A stretch of 64,000 bases of DNA from Pseudomonas sp. S06B 330. GTDB taxonomy: Bacteria > Pseudomonadota > Gammaproteobacteria > Pseudomonadales > Pseudomonadaceae. Below, piece after piece: positions 47,336-56,676 of this stretch. How positions within the stretch are numbered: position 1 is the stretch's first letter; every line of letters begins with the position of its first letter. A program made the position numbers and the translations under genes. Under the pieces are notes generated by a model. That model saw nothing but the letters and a program-made list of their open reading frames with translations, was not told the DNA's origin and ran no database searches. The DNA is taken from contig NZ_CP088149.1 of the NCBI RefSeq assembly GCF_002845275.2, forward strand, positions 3,654,501 to 3,718,500, read 5' to 3'.

Positions 47336-47640
47336 ATGTGTAAATCATGTGATTCAACTTCCACGTCAACCCCCACGGACCGTCGTCGATTTCTTAAGTT
47401 TGCCGGACTTGGAGCAGGTGCCCTGCTACTGGCCAGCGCGTTGCCGGAAAGGATCATCCAGGCGGCGGAGAAATCGTCTGCGCCGCCCAAGCCCCAAAAT
47501 GCAATCAACCCCGATCAGGCGCTGCAACGCGCCTGAAAAACGCCACGCCGCTGCTCACCGATGCACTTGGCAAGGGCAAATTGAACATAGTCGGCGGGGT
47601 CTATCGTCTTGGCACCGGTAAGGTCGAGCTGATTGCCTAG
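47336..47640 (+). pseudogene. Tat-exported beta-carbonic anhydrase pseudogene, core deleted
   Basis: The first 66 codons encode a twin-arginine signal (DRRRFLKFAGLGAGALLLAS) and the start of a mature domain (PPKPQNAINPDQALQRA). A stop codon follows at about 47534. In the next frame the sequence at once continues as the normal C-terminus of the same family, LKNATPLLTDALGKGKLNIV then GGVYRLGTGKVELIA and TAG at 47638-47640. Intact homologues have roughly 160 residues between these points, including all zinc ligands (C..D/H..C). An internal, out-of-frame deletion therefore removed the active site. Confidence 0.82.
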
Positions 47641-47650
47641 CTGCAAACAA

Positions 47651-47676
47651 CAAAAAGCACCTTAAGGTGCTTTTTG
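47651..47676. terminator. Bidirectional intrinsic terminator
   Basis: A perfect inverted repeat, AAAAAGCACC / GGTGCTTTTT around TTAA, gives a stem with an A-run on one side and a T-run on the other. It can serve both the plus-strand pseudogene and the minus-strand YcaO gene. Confidence 0.85.
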
Positions 47677-47695
47677 TTTATCGCCAGGAACGAAA

Positions 47696-49891
47696 CTAAG
47701 CGGTGAACTTAGCCCGCGCCGCATGCAGCTTTTTATAGCTATCGATAAGCCGCAGGTGCCTGTCGAGCCCTTCGAGCTTCATGCTGGTAGGCGTCAAACC
47801 ATAGAAGCGCACGCTGCCGTCCACCGAACCAATCACCGCGTCCATCCTCGGGTTGCCGAACATGCGTCGGAAATTGACTTCGTAATCGGCCAGTTCCAGC
47901 TCATCGTCCAGCTGCACTTCCAGAACCACGTTCAAGGCCTGGTAAAACAGCCCGCGCTCAACGGTGTTGTCGTTGAACTGCAGGAAGGTTTCGACCAGCT
48001 CCTTGGCCGGGTCAAATTGCTGCAAGGCCACGTAAATCAGCAGCTTCAACTCCAGAATCGTCAGCTGTCCCCAGGCGGTATTGTCGTCAAACTCGATACC
48101 GATCAAGGTTTTGATGTCGGTGTAATCATCCAGTTCGCTCTCTTCCAGACGCGCCACCAACGCTTGCAGTTCGGTGTCGTCCAAGCGATGCAGGTTGAGG
48201 ATGTCGGCGCGGAAGAACAGTGCCTTGTTGGTGTTGTCCCAGATCAGGTCGTCCACCGGATAGATTTCCGAATAATCCGGCACCAGAATGCGGCAGGCGG
48301 TTGCCCCCAGATGCTCATACACCGCCATGTACACTTCTTTGCCCATGTCCTGGAGGATGCCGAACAAGGTTGCGGCTTCTTCGGCGTTGGAGTTTTCACC
48401 CTGGCCAGAGAAGTCCCACTCAACAAATTCGAAATCCGCTTTGGCACTGAAGAAGCGCCACGACACCACACCGCTGGAATCAATGAAGTGTTCAACGAAG
48501 TTGTTCGGCTCGGTCAGCGCATGGCTTTCAAAAGTCGGCGGAGGCAAGTCGTTCAGGCCTTCGAAACTGCGGCCCTGAAGCAACTCGGTGAGGCTGCGCT
48601 CCAGCGCTACTTCGAAGCTTGGATGGGCGCCGAACGAGGCAAACACACCGCCGGTGCGCGGGTTCATCAAGGTGACGCACATCACCGGGAATTCACCGCC
48701 CAGCGACGCATCCTTGACCAACACCGGGAAGCCTTGGGCTTCCAGGCCCTGGATACCGGCAAGAATGCCGGGGTATTTCGCCAGCACTTCCTGCGGCACA
48801 TCCGGCAACGCGAGTTCACCTTCGAGAATTTCGCGTTTGACCGCACGTTCGAAGATTTCCGACAGGCACTGCACCTGTGCTTCGGCGAGCGTATTACCGG
48901 CGCTCATGCCGTTGCTCAGGTAGAGGTTTTCGATCAGGTTGGACGGGAAATACACCACCTCGCCGTCGGACTGGCGCACATACGGCAGCGAACAGATGCC
49001 GCGCTCTTCGTTGCCGGAGTTGGTGTCGTACAGGTGCGAGCCGCGCAGCTCGCCATCGGGGTTGTAGATCTGCAGGCAGTACTCATCGAGGATTTCCGCT
49101 GGCAGCGCATCTTTACGGCCAGGCTGGAACCAGCGCTCGTTGGGGTAATGCACAAACGCCGCGTTGGCGAGTTCTTCGCCCCAGAACTGATCGTTGTAGA
49201 AGAAGTTGCAGTTCAGGCGCTCGATAAACTCGCCCAACGCCGAGGCCAGCGCGGCTTCTTTGGTCGCACCCTTGCCATTGGTGAAGCACATCGGCGAATG
49301 CGCATCGCGGATGTGCAGCGACCACACATTAGGGACGATATTGCGCCACGAGGCGATTTCAATCTTCATGCCCAGGCCGGCGAGAATGGCCGACATGTTG
49401 GCGATGGTCTGCTCCAGCGGCAGGTCCTTGCCGGCCACGTAGGTGCTCGCTTGCGAAGCCGAGTCAAGCATCAGCAATGCCTGGGCATCGGCATCGAGGT
49501 TCTCGACCTCCTCAATGACAAACTCAGGCCCGGTTTGCACCACCTTTTTCACGGTGCAACGGTCGATGGAGCGCAAAATGCCCTGGCGGTCCTTATCGGA
49601 GATATCCGCTGGCAATTCAACCTGAATCTTGAAAATCTGGTTGTAGCGGTTTTCCGGGTCGACAATGTTGTTTTGCGACAGACGAATATTGTCGGTGGGG
49701 ATATTGCGTGTTTCGCAATACAACTTCACAAAGTAAGCCGCACACAACGCCGACGAAGCCAGAAAGTAATCGAACGGCCCCGGTGCCGAACCATCGCCTT
49801 TGTAGCGGATAGGCTGATCGGCAATTACCGTAAAGTCATCGAACTTGGCTTCAAGTCGAAGGTTGTCGAGAAAGTTAACCTTGATTTCCAT
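47696..49891 (-). CDS. ycaO: OsmC-domain/YcaO-domain fusion protein
   Basis: 731 residues in three parts: an N-terminal OsmC-like domain (about 1-135), a YcaO ATP-dependent cyclodehydratase-fold domain (about 165-585) with the ATP/Mg glutamate helices SALGEFIERLN and CLSEIFERAVKRE and the LERSLTELLQGR helix, and a C-terminal TPR-like helical tail (about 595-725). E. coli YcaO, which has YcaO plus TPR, is linked to beta-methylthiolation of ribosomal protein S12 through RimO. No precursor peptide, dehydrogenase or rimO is adjacent, so a modified-peptide cluster is not supported. Upstream of it (49892-50013) lies its only promoter space. Confidence 0.9.
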   Translation of the reverse strand: MEIKVNFLDNLRLEAKFDDFTVIADQPIRYKGDGSAPGPFDYFLASSALCAAYFVKLYCETRNIPTDNIRLSQNNIVDPENRYNQIFKIQVELPADISDKDRQGILRSIDRCTVKKVVQTGPEFVIEEVENLDADAQALLMLDSASQASTYVAGKDLPLEQTIANMSAILAGLGMKIEIASWRNIVPNVWSLHIRDAHSPMCFTNGKGATKEAALASALGEFIERLNCNFFYNDQFWGEELANAAFVHYPNERWFQPGRKDALPAEILDEYCLQIYNPDGELRGSHLYDTNSGNEERGICSLPYVRQSDGEVVYFPSNLIENLYLSNGMSAGNTLAEAQVQCLSEIFERAVKREILEGELALPDVPQEVLAKYPGILAGIQGLEAQGFPVLVKDASLGGEFPVMCVTLMNPRTGGVFASFGAHPSFEVALERSLTELLQGRSFEGLNDLPPPTFESHALTEPNNFVEHFIDSSGVVSWRFFSAKADFEFVEWDFSGQGENSNAEEAATLFGILQDMGKEVYMAVYEHLGATACRILVPDYSEIYPVDDLIWDNTNKALFFRADILNLHRLDDTELQALVARLEESELDDYTDIKTLIGIEFDDNTAWGQLTILELKLLIYVALQQFDPAKELVETFLQFNDNTVERGLFYQALNVVLEVQLDDELELADYEVNFRRMFGNPRMDAVIGSVDGSVRFYGLTPTSMKLEGLDRHLRLIDSYKKLHAARAKFTA

Positions 49892-50013
49892 GCGGAATTA
49901 CCATAGCGAGCAAAACAAATTGGCCGCCATTATCCGGGTTTTTCCACCGCACGTCTTGTGCCTGGCAAGGTGATTCCTTCCACGCTTGCCCTTGGGTGTG
50001 TACGAATGCCCCG

Positions 50014-52179
50014 TCAGAACCGGTACTTGGCCGTCAGCATGTAGCTACGCGGGTTGCCATAGGTATCGGTGGAACCCCACTTCACGTCCGAGCCAATCGC
50101 CGAATAATAGACACGGTCAAAGACATTGTTGGCGTTGAGTTGCAGGTCCAGGTGCTTGTTTACCTCATAGCCGGCCATCAGGTCGGTGACGGCGTAGCTG
50201 CCTTGTTCAATGCGATAGCTGCCGCCAGTGACAGGCACGTCGTTGTACATGCGGCTCTGCCAGTAGACGTTGCCACCGATGCGCAGTTTTTCCAGCGGGC
50301 CCTGGAAGCGGTAGACGGTGGAAAGCTTGAACAGATCCTCCGGTTTATCCGTCTCGAGGGGCTGATGCTCGTTGGACGGGTCTTGATCCTTGAGATAGCG
50401 GGTACGGGTGTAGGTGTACCCTGCTCCCACTTGCCAGTTCTCGGTCAAGGCCCCTTGCAGTTCCAGATCAATACCTTGGCTACGGACCTTGCCGGAGGCG
50501 TCGTAGCAGTCGAGTTTCGGGCAGCCAACCGGATCATCCACTTGCACGGCGCGGTTCAACTGGTCGATCTGGAACACCGCCAGGCTGGCGTTGAGGGCAC
50601 CGTCGAAGTACTCGCCCTTGATGCCGATTTCATAGTTTTCACCCACGATCGGTTCAAGCAGTTTGCCCGAGATATCTTTGGCGGTTTGTGGGGTGAAGAT
50701 GTCGGTGTAGCTGGCGTACACCGAGTAAGTATCGTTGAGGTCGTAGATCACGCCAGCGTAACGGGTAACGTTGCGGGTGACTTTGTAATCGCCCGCGCCG
50801 GTCTGGTTGTCATAGTCGTACCAGTCCAGGCGACCGCCGAGAATCAGCGTCAGCGGGTCGGCCAGGCTCAAGCGGGTGGTCAGGTAAACACCGTTCTGGG
50901 TGGTAACTTCATGGTCGTCAGTGGTACGGGCGAAATCCGGCTTCGGCGCGTTGATTGGCAGACTGAACACATAAGGGCTGTAGTTGTGCGTGGTCATGTC
51001 GTATTCGCGGCTGCTGGCGCCGACCACGACTTCATGGGTACGACCAAACGCTTGAACTGGACCATTGGCGAACACATCGTAGGCCGTCTGGACTTCATCG
51101 TAGCGCGCCTGCCAAGCGGTATTCGCCAGCGGGCCGTCGTAACGTGACAAGTAGGTGCCGGAGAATAACGCCTTCTGCGTTGCTTGCGAGGCGGCCATCT
51201 GCAATTGCCAGTCGTTGGCGAATCGATGTTTCACCTCGCCGAACACGGTATTGATGTCCTGCTTCTTGTCTTCCCAGTCGGTGCCTGGGTAGGTGGAGCG
51301 TGGCAGGTCCAGGTGGTGGCCATCCGTACCGATAGGCAGACCGCCCCAGAAAAAGTTGGTCCGGTCTTCCTGACGGGAGAAACCCAAGGTTGCCGTGGTG
51401 TTCTCGCTCAGGTCAGCCTCGCCCACCGCGTAGAACAGACCATGGTTGCTGTTTTCCTCATCACGAAAAGTGTCGGCGTCACGGTAGGAGCCTACGACCC
51501 GTCCACGCAGGGTCCCACTGTCGTTGAGCGCGCTTGAGGCATCGAACTCACCACGATTGTCATCCCAACTGCCGGTCGCACCGGTGACGGTCACTTGTGG
51601 TTCGGCGGTTGGCCGCTTGCGCACCATGTTGATGGCAGCCGAAGGGTTGCCGCTGCCGGTGACCAGGCCGGTGGCGCCGCGGATCACTTCGACGCGGTCG
51701 AACATCGCCAGGTTAGGCTGCACACCTACGCTCCACCCCTGGTAAGAACTTGGCAGGCCGTCGTACATGATGTTGTCGATATCGAAACCGCGGGCGCTGT
51801 AAGTTTGGCGCCCTGGCCCGCTGGACTGGCTGAGGAACAGGCCTGGGGTGGCCTTGACCACGTCGTTGACGCTGGTCATGGCCTGGTCGTCCATGCGTTG
51901 GCGGGTGATCACGGTCACCGCCTGAGGGGTTTCGCGCATGGTCAGCGGCAGTTTTGTCGCTGTTTTCATCTCGCCGGTGGTGTAGGAACCAGTGCCCTCA
52001 GTGGTCTCGCCCAGCCGGGTGGAGTTGATGCTCAGGGCATCCAGGACCATCGTCTGCCCAGTGTCGGTTTGCACCTCAGCGGTTTCATCGGCCGTGGCCG
52101 GTTCCTGTGCAACGACGAAGGGCGAAACGATTGCCAACGAAACAGCAACAGCGAGGGCACGGGGCCAAAAAGGGTGCAC
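50014..52179 (-). CDS. TonB-dependent siderophore receptor (FhuE-like)
   Basis: 721 residues: a signal peptide (ends PFVVAQ), a plug domain (about 75-190; TMRETPQAVTVITRQRMDDQ and EVIRGATGLVTGSGNPSAAI as landmarks) and a 22-strand barrel ending in KYRF with the terminal aromatic. There is no N-terminal signalling (STN) domain, so it does not drive its own sigma-factor switch. Closest in pattern to FhuE/hydroxamate-type receptors, but the ligand cannot be told. The start is GTG at 52179 with AAGGAG seven bases upstream. A Fur box lies about 145 bp upstream. Confidence 0.9.
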   Translation of the reverse strand: MHPFWPRALAVAVSLAIVSPFVVAQEPATADETAEVQTDTGQTMVLDALSINSTRLGETTEGTGSYTTGEMKTATKLPLTMRETPQAVTVITRQRMDDQAMTSVNDVVKATPGLFLSQSSGPGRQTYSARGFDIDNIMYDGLPSSYQGWSVGVQPNLAMFDRVEVIRGATGLVTGSGNPSAAINMVRKRPTAEPQVTVTGATGSWDDNRGEFDASSALNDSGTLRGRVVGSYRDADTFRDEENSNHGLFYAVGEADLSENTTATLGFSRQEDRTNFFWGGLPIGTDGHHLDLPRSTYPGTDWEDKKQDINTVFGEVKHRFANDWQLQMAASQATQKALFSGTYLSRYDGPLANTAWQARYDEVQTAYDVFANGPVQAFGRTHEVVVGASSREYDMTTHNYSPYVFSLPINAPKPDFARTTDDHEVTTQNGVYLTTRLSLADPLTLILGGRLDWYDYDNQTGAGDYKVTRNVTRYAGVIYDLNDTYSVYASYTDIFTPQTAKDISGKLLEPIVGENYEIGIKGEYFDGALNASLAVFQIDQLNRAVQVDDPVGCPKLDCYDASGKVRSQGIDLELQGALTENWQVGAGYTYTRTRYLKDQDPSNEHQPLETDKPEDLFKLSTVYRFQGPLEKLRIGGNVYWQSRMYNDVPVTGGSYRIEQGSYAVTDLMAGYEVNKHLDLQLNANNVFDRVYYSAIGSDVKWGSTDTYGNPRSYMLTAKYRF

Positions 52180-52322
52180 GCAGAACTCTCCTTACATTTG
52201 CAGGTACGTAGGGGGTGAACAGGGGCTGCGGGGGTGTCTCAGAGGCAGGCGCGACGGGGTAGGTCTTGCTGCGGTTGAAACGGCTAATGCCGGGAGAAGG
52301 CTTCGCCAATACGACTACTTTT

Positions 52323-52341
52323 GATAATCGTTCGCATTATC
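52323..52341. promoter_or_regulatory. Fur box
   Basis: GATAATCGTTCGCATTATC matches 14 of 19 positions of the Fur consensus GATAATGATAATCATTATC, with both outer half-sites complete. It lies upstream of a siderophore receptor gene, so iron repression is expected. Confidence 0.75.
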
Positions 52342-52518
52342 ATGTCAGAATATGTCGCAAAGAAAAAGCCGCCGTAGCAAAATTGCTTAACGAATTTTTC
52401 ACAACTGAGGGAGCCTCGGTACCGGCGACGAGCTGGCAAGCTCATGCCCTTCCTCACCTTTCGGGAGAAGTTCCACCTGGACGTGTCTATCAAGGCTGTG
52501 CCGCTGCCCAAGCACGAG

Positions 52519-52547
52519 GTTGCGAGCGACTGCAGCGCAGTCGCAAC
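52519..52547. terminator. Hairpin downstream of LysR gene
   Basis: GTTGCGA-GC-GACTGC pairs with GCAGTC-GCAAC around AGC, with a small bulge. It lies about 110 bp beyond the end of the minus-strand LysR gene and may end its transcript; no T-run. Confidence 0.4.
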
Positions 52548-52659
52548 TCAGGTACCTCAATTAACCTGACGAATCAAAGTGGCCAGGCTTTGCGACCGTT
52601 TCACGCTCGATCGCAGCCTTACGGCAGTGGCTACAGGCGGCCAGTCAAGACAGTGGTTC

Positions 52660-53577
52660 TCAGACCAACTCCGGCAAACTATAGCGCTCGGCAAAGTACT
52701 GCCGAAAAAACTCCACCGCCACGCGCACCTTGGCCGAACTGGCCAATGGCGAGGTGTACACCGCCCAGATATCCGCTGGCTGGTGATAGTCCACCAACAC
52801 CTGGACCAAGCGCCCGTCCGCCAGGCTGTCGTGCACATCCCACCAGGAGCGTAGCAAGATCCCACGCCCATCCAGGCACCACTGGTGCGCCACTTCACCA
52901 TGGTTGCTCGACAAGCCACCGGTCACCCGCACGCTCTCTTCGCCATTGGGCCCTTCCAGTTGCCAGATGCCAAAAGGATGGTCACGTTCCTTGATCACCA
53001 GGCAATCGTGGCTGGCCAATTCCGCCAACACTTTCGGTGTGCCACGCCGGGCCAGGTAAGCGGGCGAGGCGCAGAGCACCCGGCGGTTCCTGGCCAGGGG
53101 TTTGGCAATCAGGTTAGGGGCAATCGCGTTGCCCACGCGGATGTCGAGGTCGACGCCCTCTTCAATCAGGTCAACCAACCGGTCATGCACGTCCAGGCGA
53201 ATATCCAGGCGCGGATAGCGTTCAGCCAATTCCGACAATGCCGGCGCCACGAAACGCCGGCCCAGGCCGAGGCTGCTGGCAATGCGCAACTGCCCCACCG
53301 GTTCACGGTGCTGAGCACTGATGTCGTCGCCCATGCGCTGCACCGCATCGAAGATCTGTTGCGCCCACTGGTACACCCGCTCGCCCTCCTCGCTCACCGT
53401 CACCCGCCGGGTGGTGCGGTGCAGCAGGCGCACTTCAAGGGTTTGTTCGAGCACACGGATGCGTTTGCTGATGAACGCCGCCGACATCCCCAGCTCATCG
53501 GCCACCGCCGCAAAGCTGGCGCGTTTGGCCACCTGAAGAAAGATATTGAGGTCGTCGAGGCTCGGAAGATTATTCAC
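52660..53577 (-). CDS. LysR-family regulator (DmlR-like) of carnitine/D-malate locus
   Basis: 305 residues with an N-terminal winged helix (FLQVAKRASFAAVADELGMS then FISKRIRVLEQTL) and a CrgA/DmlR-type effector domain. Divergent by 97 bp from the D-malate/tartrate dehydrogenase gene, the same layout as E. coli dmlR-dmlA, so it most probably activates that gene in response to D-malate or a related acid. Starts with GTG; the ribosome site is weak. Whether it also binds the GTTAAC elements further along the locus is open. Confidence 0.86.
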   Translation of the reverse strand: MNNLPSLDDLNIFLQVAKRASFAAVADELGMSAAFISKRIRVLEQTLEVRLLHRTTRRVTVSEEGERVYQWAQQIFDAVQRMGDDISAQHREPVGQLRIASSLGLGRRFVAPALSELAERYPRLDIRLDVHDRLVDLIEEGVDLDIRVGNAIAPNLIAKPLARNRRVLCASPAYLARRGTPKVLAELASHDCLVIKERDHPFGIWQLEGPNGEESVRVTGGLSSNHGEVAHQWCLDGRGILLRSWWDVHDSLADGRLVQVLVDYHQPADIWAVYTSPLASSAKVRVAVEFFRQYFAERYSLPELV

Positions 53578-53674
53578 GTTTCGTGTTCTAAGAATCTATG
53601 AATGGCTGGATTATCTCTGAATCAAGCCCTTATAGCATGGTCCGCACCTGTTCCCTAGACATCGAGTGCGCCCC

Positions 53675-54766
53675 ATGAGCAAGACTTTCAGAATCGCCGC
53701 TATCCCTGGTGACGGCATTGGCATCGAAGTGCTTCCCGAAGGCATCCGCGTGGTCGAGGCCGCTGCCCGCAAGCACGGCCTGGACATCAGCTTTGAATTC
53801 TTCGAGTGGGCCAGCTGCGATTACTACCTGGCCCACGGCAAGATGATGCCCGACGACTGGTTCGAACAACTCAAGGACTTTGACGCCCTGTACTTCGGTG
53901 CCGTCGGCTGGCCAGACAAGGTCCCGGACCACATTTCGCTGTGGGGCTCGCTGCTCAAGTTCCGCCGTGACTTCGACCAGTACGTCAACATCCGCCCGGT
54001 ACGCCTGTTCCCTGGCGTGCCGTGCCCGCTGGCCGGCCGCGAGCCCGGTGATATCGACTTCGTGGTGATCCGCGAAAACACCGAAGGCGAATACTCGTCG
54101 CTGGGCGGGCGCATGTTCGAAGGCACCGAGAATGAGTTCGTGCTACAGGAGTCGGTGTTCACCCGCCGTGGTGTCGATCGCATCCTCAAGTACGCCTTCG
54201 ACGTGGCCCAGACCCGCGAACGCAAGCACGTCACCTCGGCAACCAAGTCCAACGGCATGGCCGTGAGCATGCCCTACTGGGACGAGCGCACTGCCGCCAT
54301 GGCAGCCAATTATCCGGAAATCAGCTGGGACAAGCAGCACATTGATATCCTCTGCGCCCGCTTTGTGCTGCAGCCAGATCGCTTTGATGTGGTGGTGGCG
54401 TCGAACCTGTTCGGCGACATCCTTTCCGACCTCGGCCCGGCCTGCGCCGGCACCATTGGCATCGCACCATCGGCCAACCTCAACCCTGAGCGCAAGTTCC
54501 CGTCGCTGTTCGAACCGGTACACGGCTCGGCCCCGGACATCTTCGGCAAGAACATCGCCAACCCGATTGCGATGATCTGGTCCGGCGCGCTGATGCTCGA
54601 GTTCCTCGGCAACGACGGTGCCGACCCGCGCTACCGCGCCGCCCACGATGACATCCTCAAGGCTATCGAACAGGTCATCGCTGCCGGCGACACCACCCGC
54701 GACATGGGCGGAAAGAAGTCGACCCAGGAAGTCGGCCAGGCCATCACTGCCTTGATCGAAGCGTGA
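53675..54766 (+). CDS. ttuC: D-malate/tartrate dehydrogenase (decarboxylating)
   Basis: 363 residues. NAD-dependent beta-decarboxylating dehydrogenase of the isocitrate/isopropylmalate family: AAIPGDGIGIEVLPEG at the start, substrate-binding Arg region NIRPVRLFPGV, VIRENTEGEYSS, metal Asp in NLFGDILSDLGPA, and the NAD-binding EPVHGSAPDIFGK. Family members (TtuC, DmlA) oxidise D-malate to pyruvate and CO2, and also tartrate. In this locus that step would consume malate made from carnitine. The ATG at 53675 is preferred over the GTG three codons upstream. Confidence 0.9.
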   Translation: MSKTFRIAAIPGDGIGIEVLPEGIRVVEAAARKHGLDISFEFFEWASCDYYLAHGKMMPDDWFEQLKDFDALYFGAVGWPDKVPDHISLWGSLLKFRRDFDQYVNIRPVRLFPGVPCPLAGREPGDIDFVVIRENTEGEYSSLGGRMFEGTENEFVLQESVFTRRGVDRILKYAFDVAQTRERKHVTSATKSNGMAVSMPYWDERTAAMAANYPEISWDKQHIDILCARFVLQPDRFDVVVASNLFGDILSDLGPACAGTIGIAPSANLNPERKFPSLFEPVHGSAPDIFGKNIANPIAMIWSGALMLEFLGNDGADPRYRAAHDDILKAIEQVIAAGDTTRDMGGKKSTQEVGQAITALIEA

Positions 54767-54772
54767 TGAGGT

Positions 54773-54809
54773 GGGGCCGATTATCAGAATTGTCTGACAA
54801 ACCGGCCCT
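54773..54809 (+). terminator. Hairpin after dehydrogenase gene
   Basis: GGGGCCG..TTATCAGA pairs with TCTGACAA..CGGCCC, giving a long stem seven bases after the stop codon, consistent with separate transcription of the dehydrogenase and the following transporter. Confidence 0.6.
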
Positions 54810-54847
54810 TCCCCTCTTGCGAGCGGCGTAGATTGAATGCAGAATCT

Positions 54848-54882
54848 GTTAACCAAAAGATTCAAGTTAACTTTTAGTTAAC
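54848..54882. promoter_or_regulatory. Candidate operator: three GTTAAC sites before BCCT gene
   Basis: GTTAAC occurs at 54848, 54866 and 54877. The first two are spaced 18 bp start to start, with a 12-base spacer containing AGAT at its fifth to eighth positions. The same GTTAAC-N12-GTTAAC pattern with AGAT at the same place stands before cntA. The transporter start is about 80 bp downstream. Confidence 0.6.
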
Positions 54883-54962
54883 AGCCAGGGAAGGAGCAAG
54901 ACCGCAGCACCCCGGATTGCCTGCCGGGTATAGATAAGTACGCCAACGTCCAGGAGACGATG

Positions 54963-56561
54963 ATGTCGCACAAGAATAAAAAGATAGATGTGTTCCTGAT
55001 TACCGTGAGTTTGATTGCCGTGCTGCTCACTGTAATAGGGCTTGCGGCCTTTCCGGTCGAGGCCGGTAACGCGGCTAACCAGTTGTTCGAATTGTCCACC
55101 CGCACCTTCGGCACCAGTGTCCAGGTGCTGGTGTTCGGTAGCTCCCTGGCCGTGCTGTACCTGGCCTTCAGCAAATACGGCAACATCCGCCTGGGCAGTG
55201 GCAAGCCTGAATACGCCACCGCCACCTGGGTATTCATGTTCATCTGCGCTGGCATGGGGTCCTCGACCCTGTACTGGGGCGTCATGGAGTGGGCCTACTA
55301 CTACCAGACCCCAGGCCTGAATATCGCCGCAGCCACCCCCAAAGCCCTCGAGTACAGCATCAGCTACTCGTTCTTCCATTGGGGCGTCAGCGCCTGGTCG
55401 ATCTATGCCCTGGCGTCGCTGGCCATGGCCTATCACTTCCACGTGCGCAAGAAGAGCGGCCTGAACCTGGCCTCGATTGTCGAAGCCGTGACCGGCTTCA
55501 AGGCTACCGGGCCGGTTGGTCGTAGTGTCGACCTGATCTTCCTGTTGACCATGATGGGCGCCTTGACCGTGTCGCTGGCCCTCACCGCCTCGACCCTGAC
55601 CCGCGGCCTGCATGACCTGGCCGGCACCCCGGACACCTTCACCGTGCAACTGATGGTGATTGGTGGCGTAGCGGTGATGTTCTCGCTCAGCTCCTACATC
55701 GGTATCGATGGCGGCCTGCAGCGCTTGAGCAAGATGGTCTGCATCGGCGCGCTGGTGTTTGCGCTGGTGGTACTGCTGGTCGGCCCGACCCAGTTCACCA
55801 TCAACAACACCGCCAACTCGATTGGCCTGATGATCCAGAACTACGTGCACATGAGCCTGTTCACCGACCCTGCCGGTGACGGTGCCTTCACCCGTAACTG
55901 GACGGTGTTCTACTGGCTGTGGTGGGTGTCTTACGCACCTGGCGTGGCGATGTTCGTGACCCGTGTATCGCGCGGTCGGCAGATCAAGGAAGTGGTCTTG
56001 GCCCTGCTGATGGGCGGCAGCTTCGGTTGCTGGTTCTTCTTCGGCGCCCTGGAAAGCTACAGCATGCACCAGTTTATTACCGGTGCCGTGGACGTGCCGA
56101 AAATGCTCAGCGAGCAAGGCGGTGAGTCGGCAGTTACCCACCTGTTGCTCGCCCTGCCGTGGGGCCAGGTGTTCCTTGGCGTGTACCTGTTCATCATGGC
56201 GATCTTCTGTGCCTCGCACATGGACGCCGCAGCGTATGCAGTCGCGGCTACCAGCACCCAGAACCTGCGTGAAGGCGACGACCCATCGCCAACCCACCGC
56301 CTGTTCTGGTGTGTGGTGCTGACCCTGGTGCCACTGGCCATGCTGTTTGCCAAAGCCTCGCTGTCGACCATGAAAACGGCGGTGGTGCTGACCGCGATTC
56401 CGTTCATGGTGATCTTGCTGGTGAAGATCTACGGCTTCTTCAAATGGATGTTCGAAGACTACGGCCAGATGCCGGCCTATCGCATCGAAGAAGAAGCAGC
56501 GCGCCTGGCGGGTGAAGAACCAGCAGCGCAAGCGCCGCGCAGCGCCGCAGCCGTGCATTGA
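54963..56561 (+). CDS. BCCT-family transporter, probably carnitine uptake
   Basis: 532 residues, 12 membrane helices, betaine/carnitine/choline transporter family. The Trp-rich signature spans [19 protein letters not shown] and runs on to [11 protein letters not shown]. Substrate-box residues include [17 protein letters not shown]. It lacks the long osmosensing C-terminal extension of BetP/BetT, so nutrient uptake is more likely than osmoprotection. The gene context (cntA/cntB downstream) points to carnitine. The second of two adjacent ATGs (54963) is favoured by the AGGAG spacing. Confidence 0.88.
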   Translation: MSHKNKKIDVFLITVSLIAVLLTVIGLAAFPVEAGNAANQLFELSTRTFGTSVQVLVFGSSLAVLYLAFSKYGNIRLGSGKPEYATATWVFMFICAGMGSSTLYWGVMEWAYYYQTPGLNIAAATPKALEYSISYSFFHWGVSAWSIYALASLAMAYHFHVRKKSGLNLASIVEAVTGFKATGPVGRSVDLIFLLTMMGALTVSLALTASTLTRGLHDLAGTPDTFTVQLMVIGGVAVMFSLSSYIGIDGGLQRLSKMVCIGALVFALVVLLVGPTQFTINNTANSIGLMIQNYVHMSLFTDPAGDGAFTRNWTVFYWLWWVSYAPGVAMFVTRVSRGRQIKEVVLALLMGGSFGCWFFFGALESYSMHQFITGAVDVPKMLSEQGGESAVTHLLLALPWGQVFLGVYLFIMAIFCASHMDAAAYAVAATSTQNLREGDDPSPTHRLFWCVVLTLVPLAMLFAKASLSTMKTAVVLTAIPFMVILLVKIYGFFKWMFEDYGQMPAYRIEEEAARLAGEEPAAQAPRSAAAVH

Positions 56562-56569
56562 GCCTTGCT

Positions 56570-56589
56570 GGAGCGGGCTGGCCCGCTCC
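56570..56589 (+). terminator. Intrinsic terminator after BCCT gene
   Basis: Perfect 9-bp stem GGAGCGGGC / GCCCGCTCC with a 2-base loop, followed 11 bases later by a run of seven T. Suggests that cntA has its own promoter. Confidence 0.65.
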
Positions 56590-56616
56590 TTGCTGACAAA
56601 TTTTTTTGCCTGACTT

Positions 56617-56640
56617 GTTAACTGATAGATACGCGTTAAC
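56617..56640. promoter_or_regulatory. Candidate operator: GTTAAC-N12-GTTAAC before cntA
   Basis: GTTAAC at 56617 and 56635 (18 bp apart) with AGAT at spacer positions 5-8, matching the element before the transporter gene. It lies between the upstream terminator and the cntA start, 37 bp before the ATG. Confidence 0.6.
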
Positions 56641-56676
56641 CAATAACTAAAAAACCGAGCTTGTGAGACCCCAATC

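Larger units (their letters stand above)
52180..52659. other. Intergenic region, promoter of receptor
   Basis: 480 bp without a convincing gene. It holds the leader of the siderophore receptor, a Fur box (52323-52341) and a 29-base hairpin (52519-52547) near the 3' end of the LysR gene. The remainder shows nothing I can name. Confidence 0.6.

Noticed and set aside
47696..49891. Thiazole/oxazole-modified microcin cluster
   Set aside because: YcaO is the housekeeping-type OsmC fusion; no precursor peptide, partner cyclodehydratase component or dehydrogenase is adjacent.
47723..49906. 727-codon open frame on the plus strand opposite ycaO
   Set aside because: Exact antisense of a well-conserved gene in high-GC DNA; His/Gln/Val-rich composition typical of a shadow frame and no ribosome site.
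52284..52511. 75-codon minus-strand frame in the receptor promoter region
   Set aside because: Contains the Fur box, lacks conservation signals and has unlikely composition.
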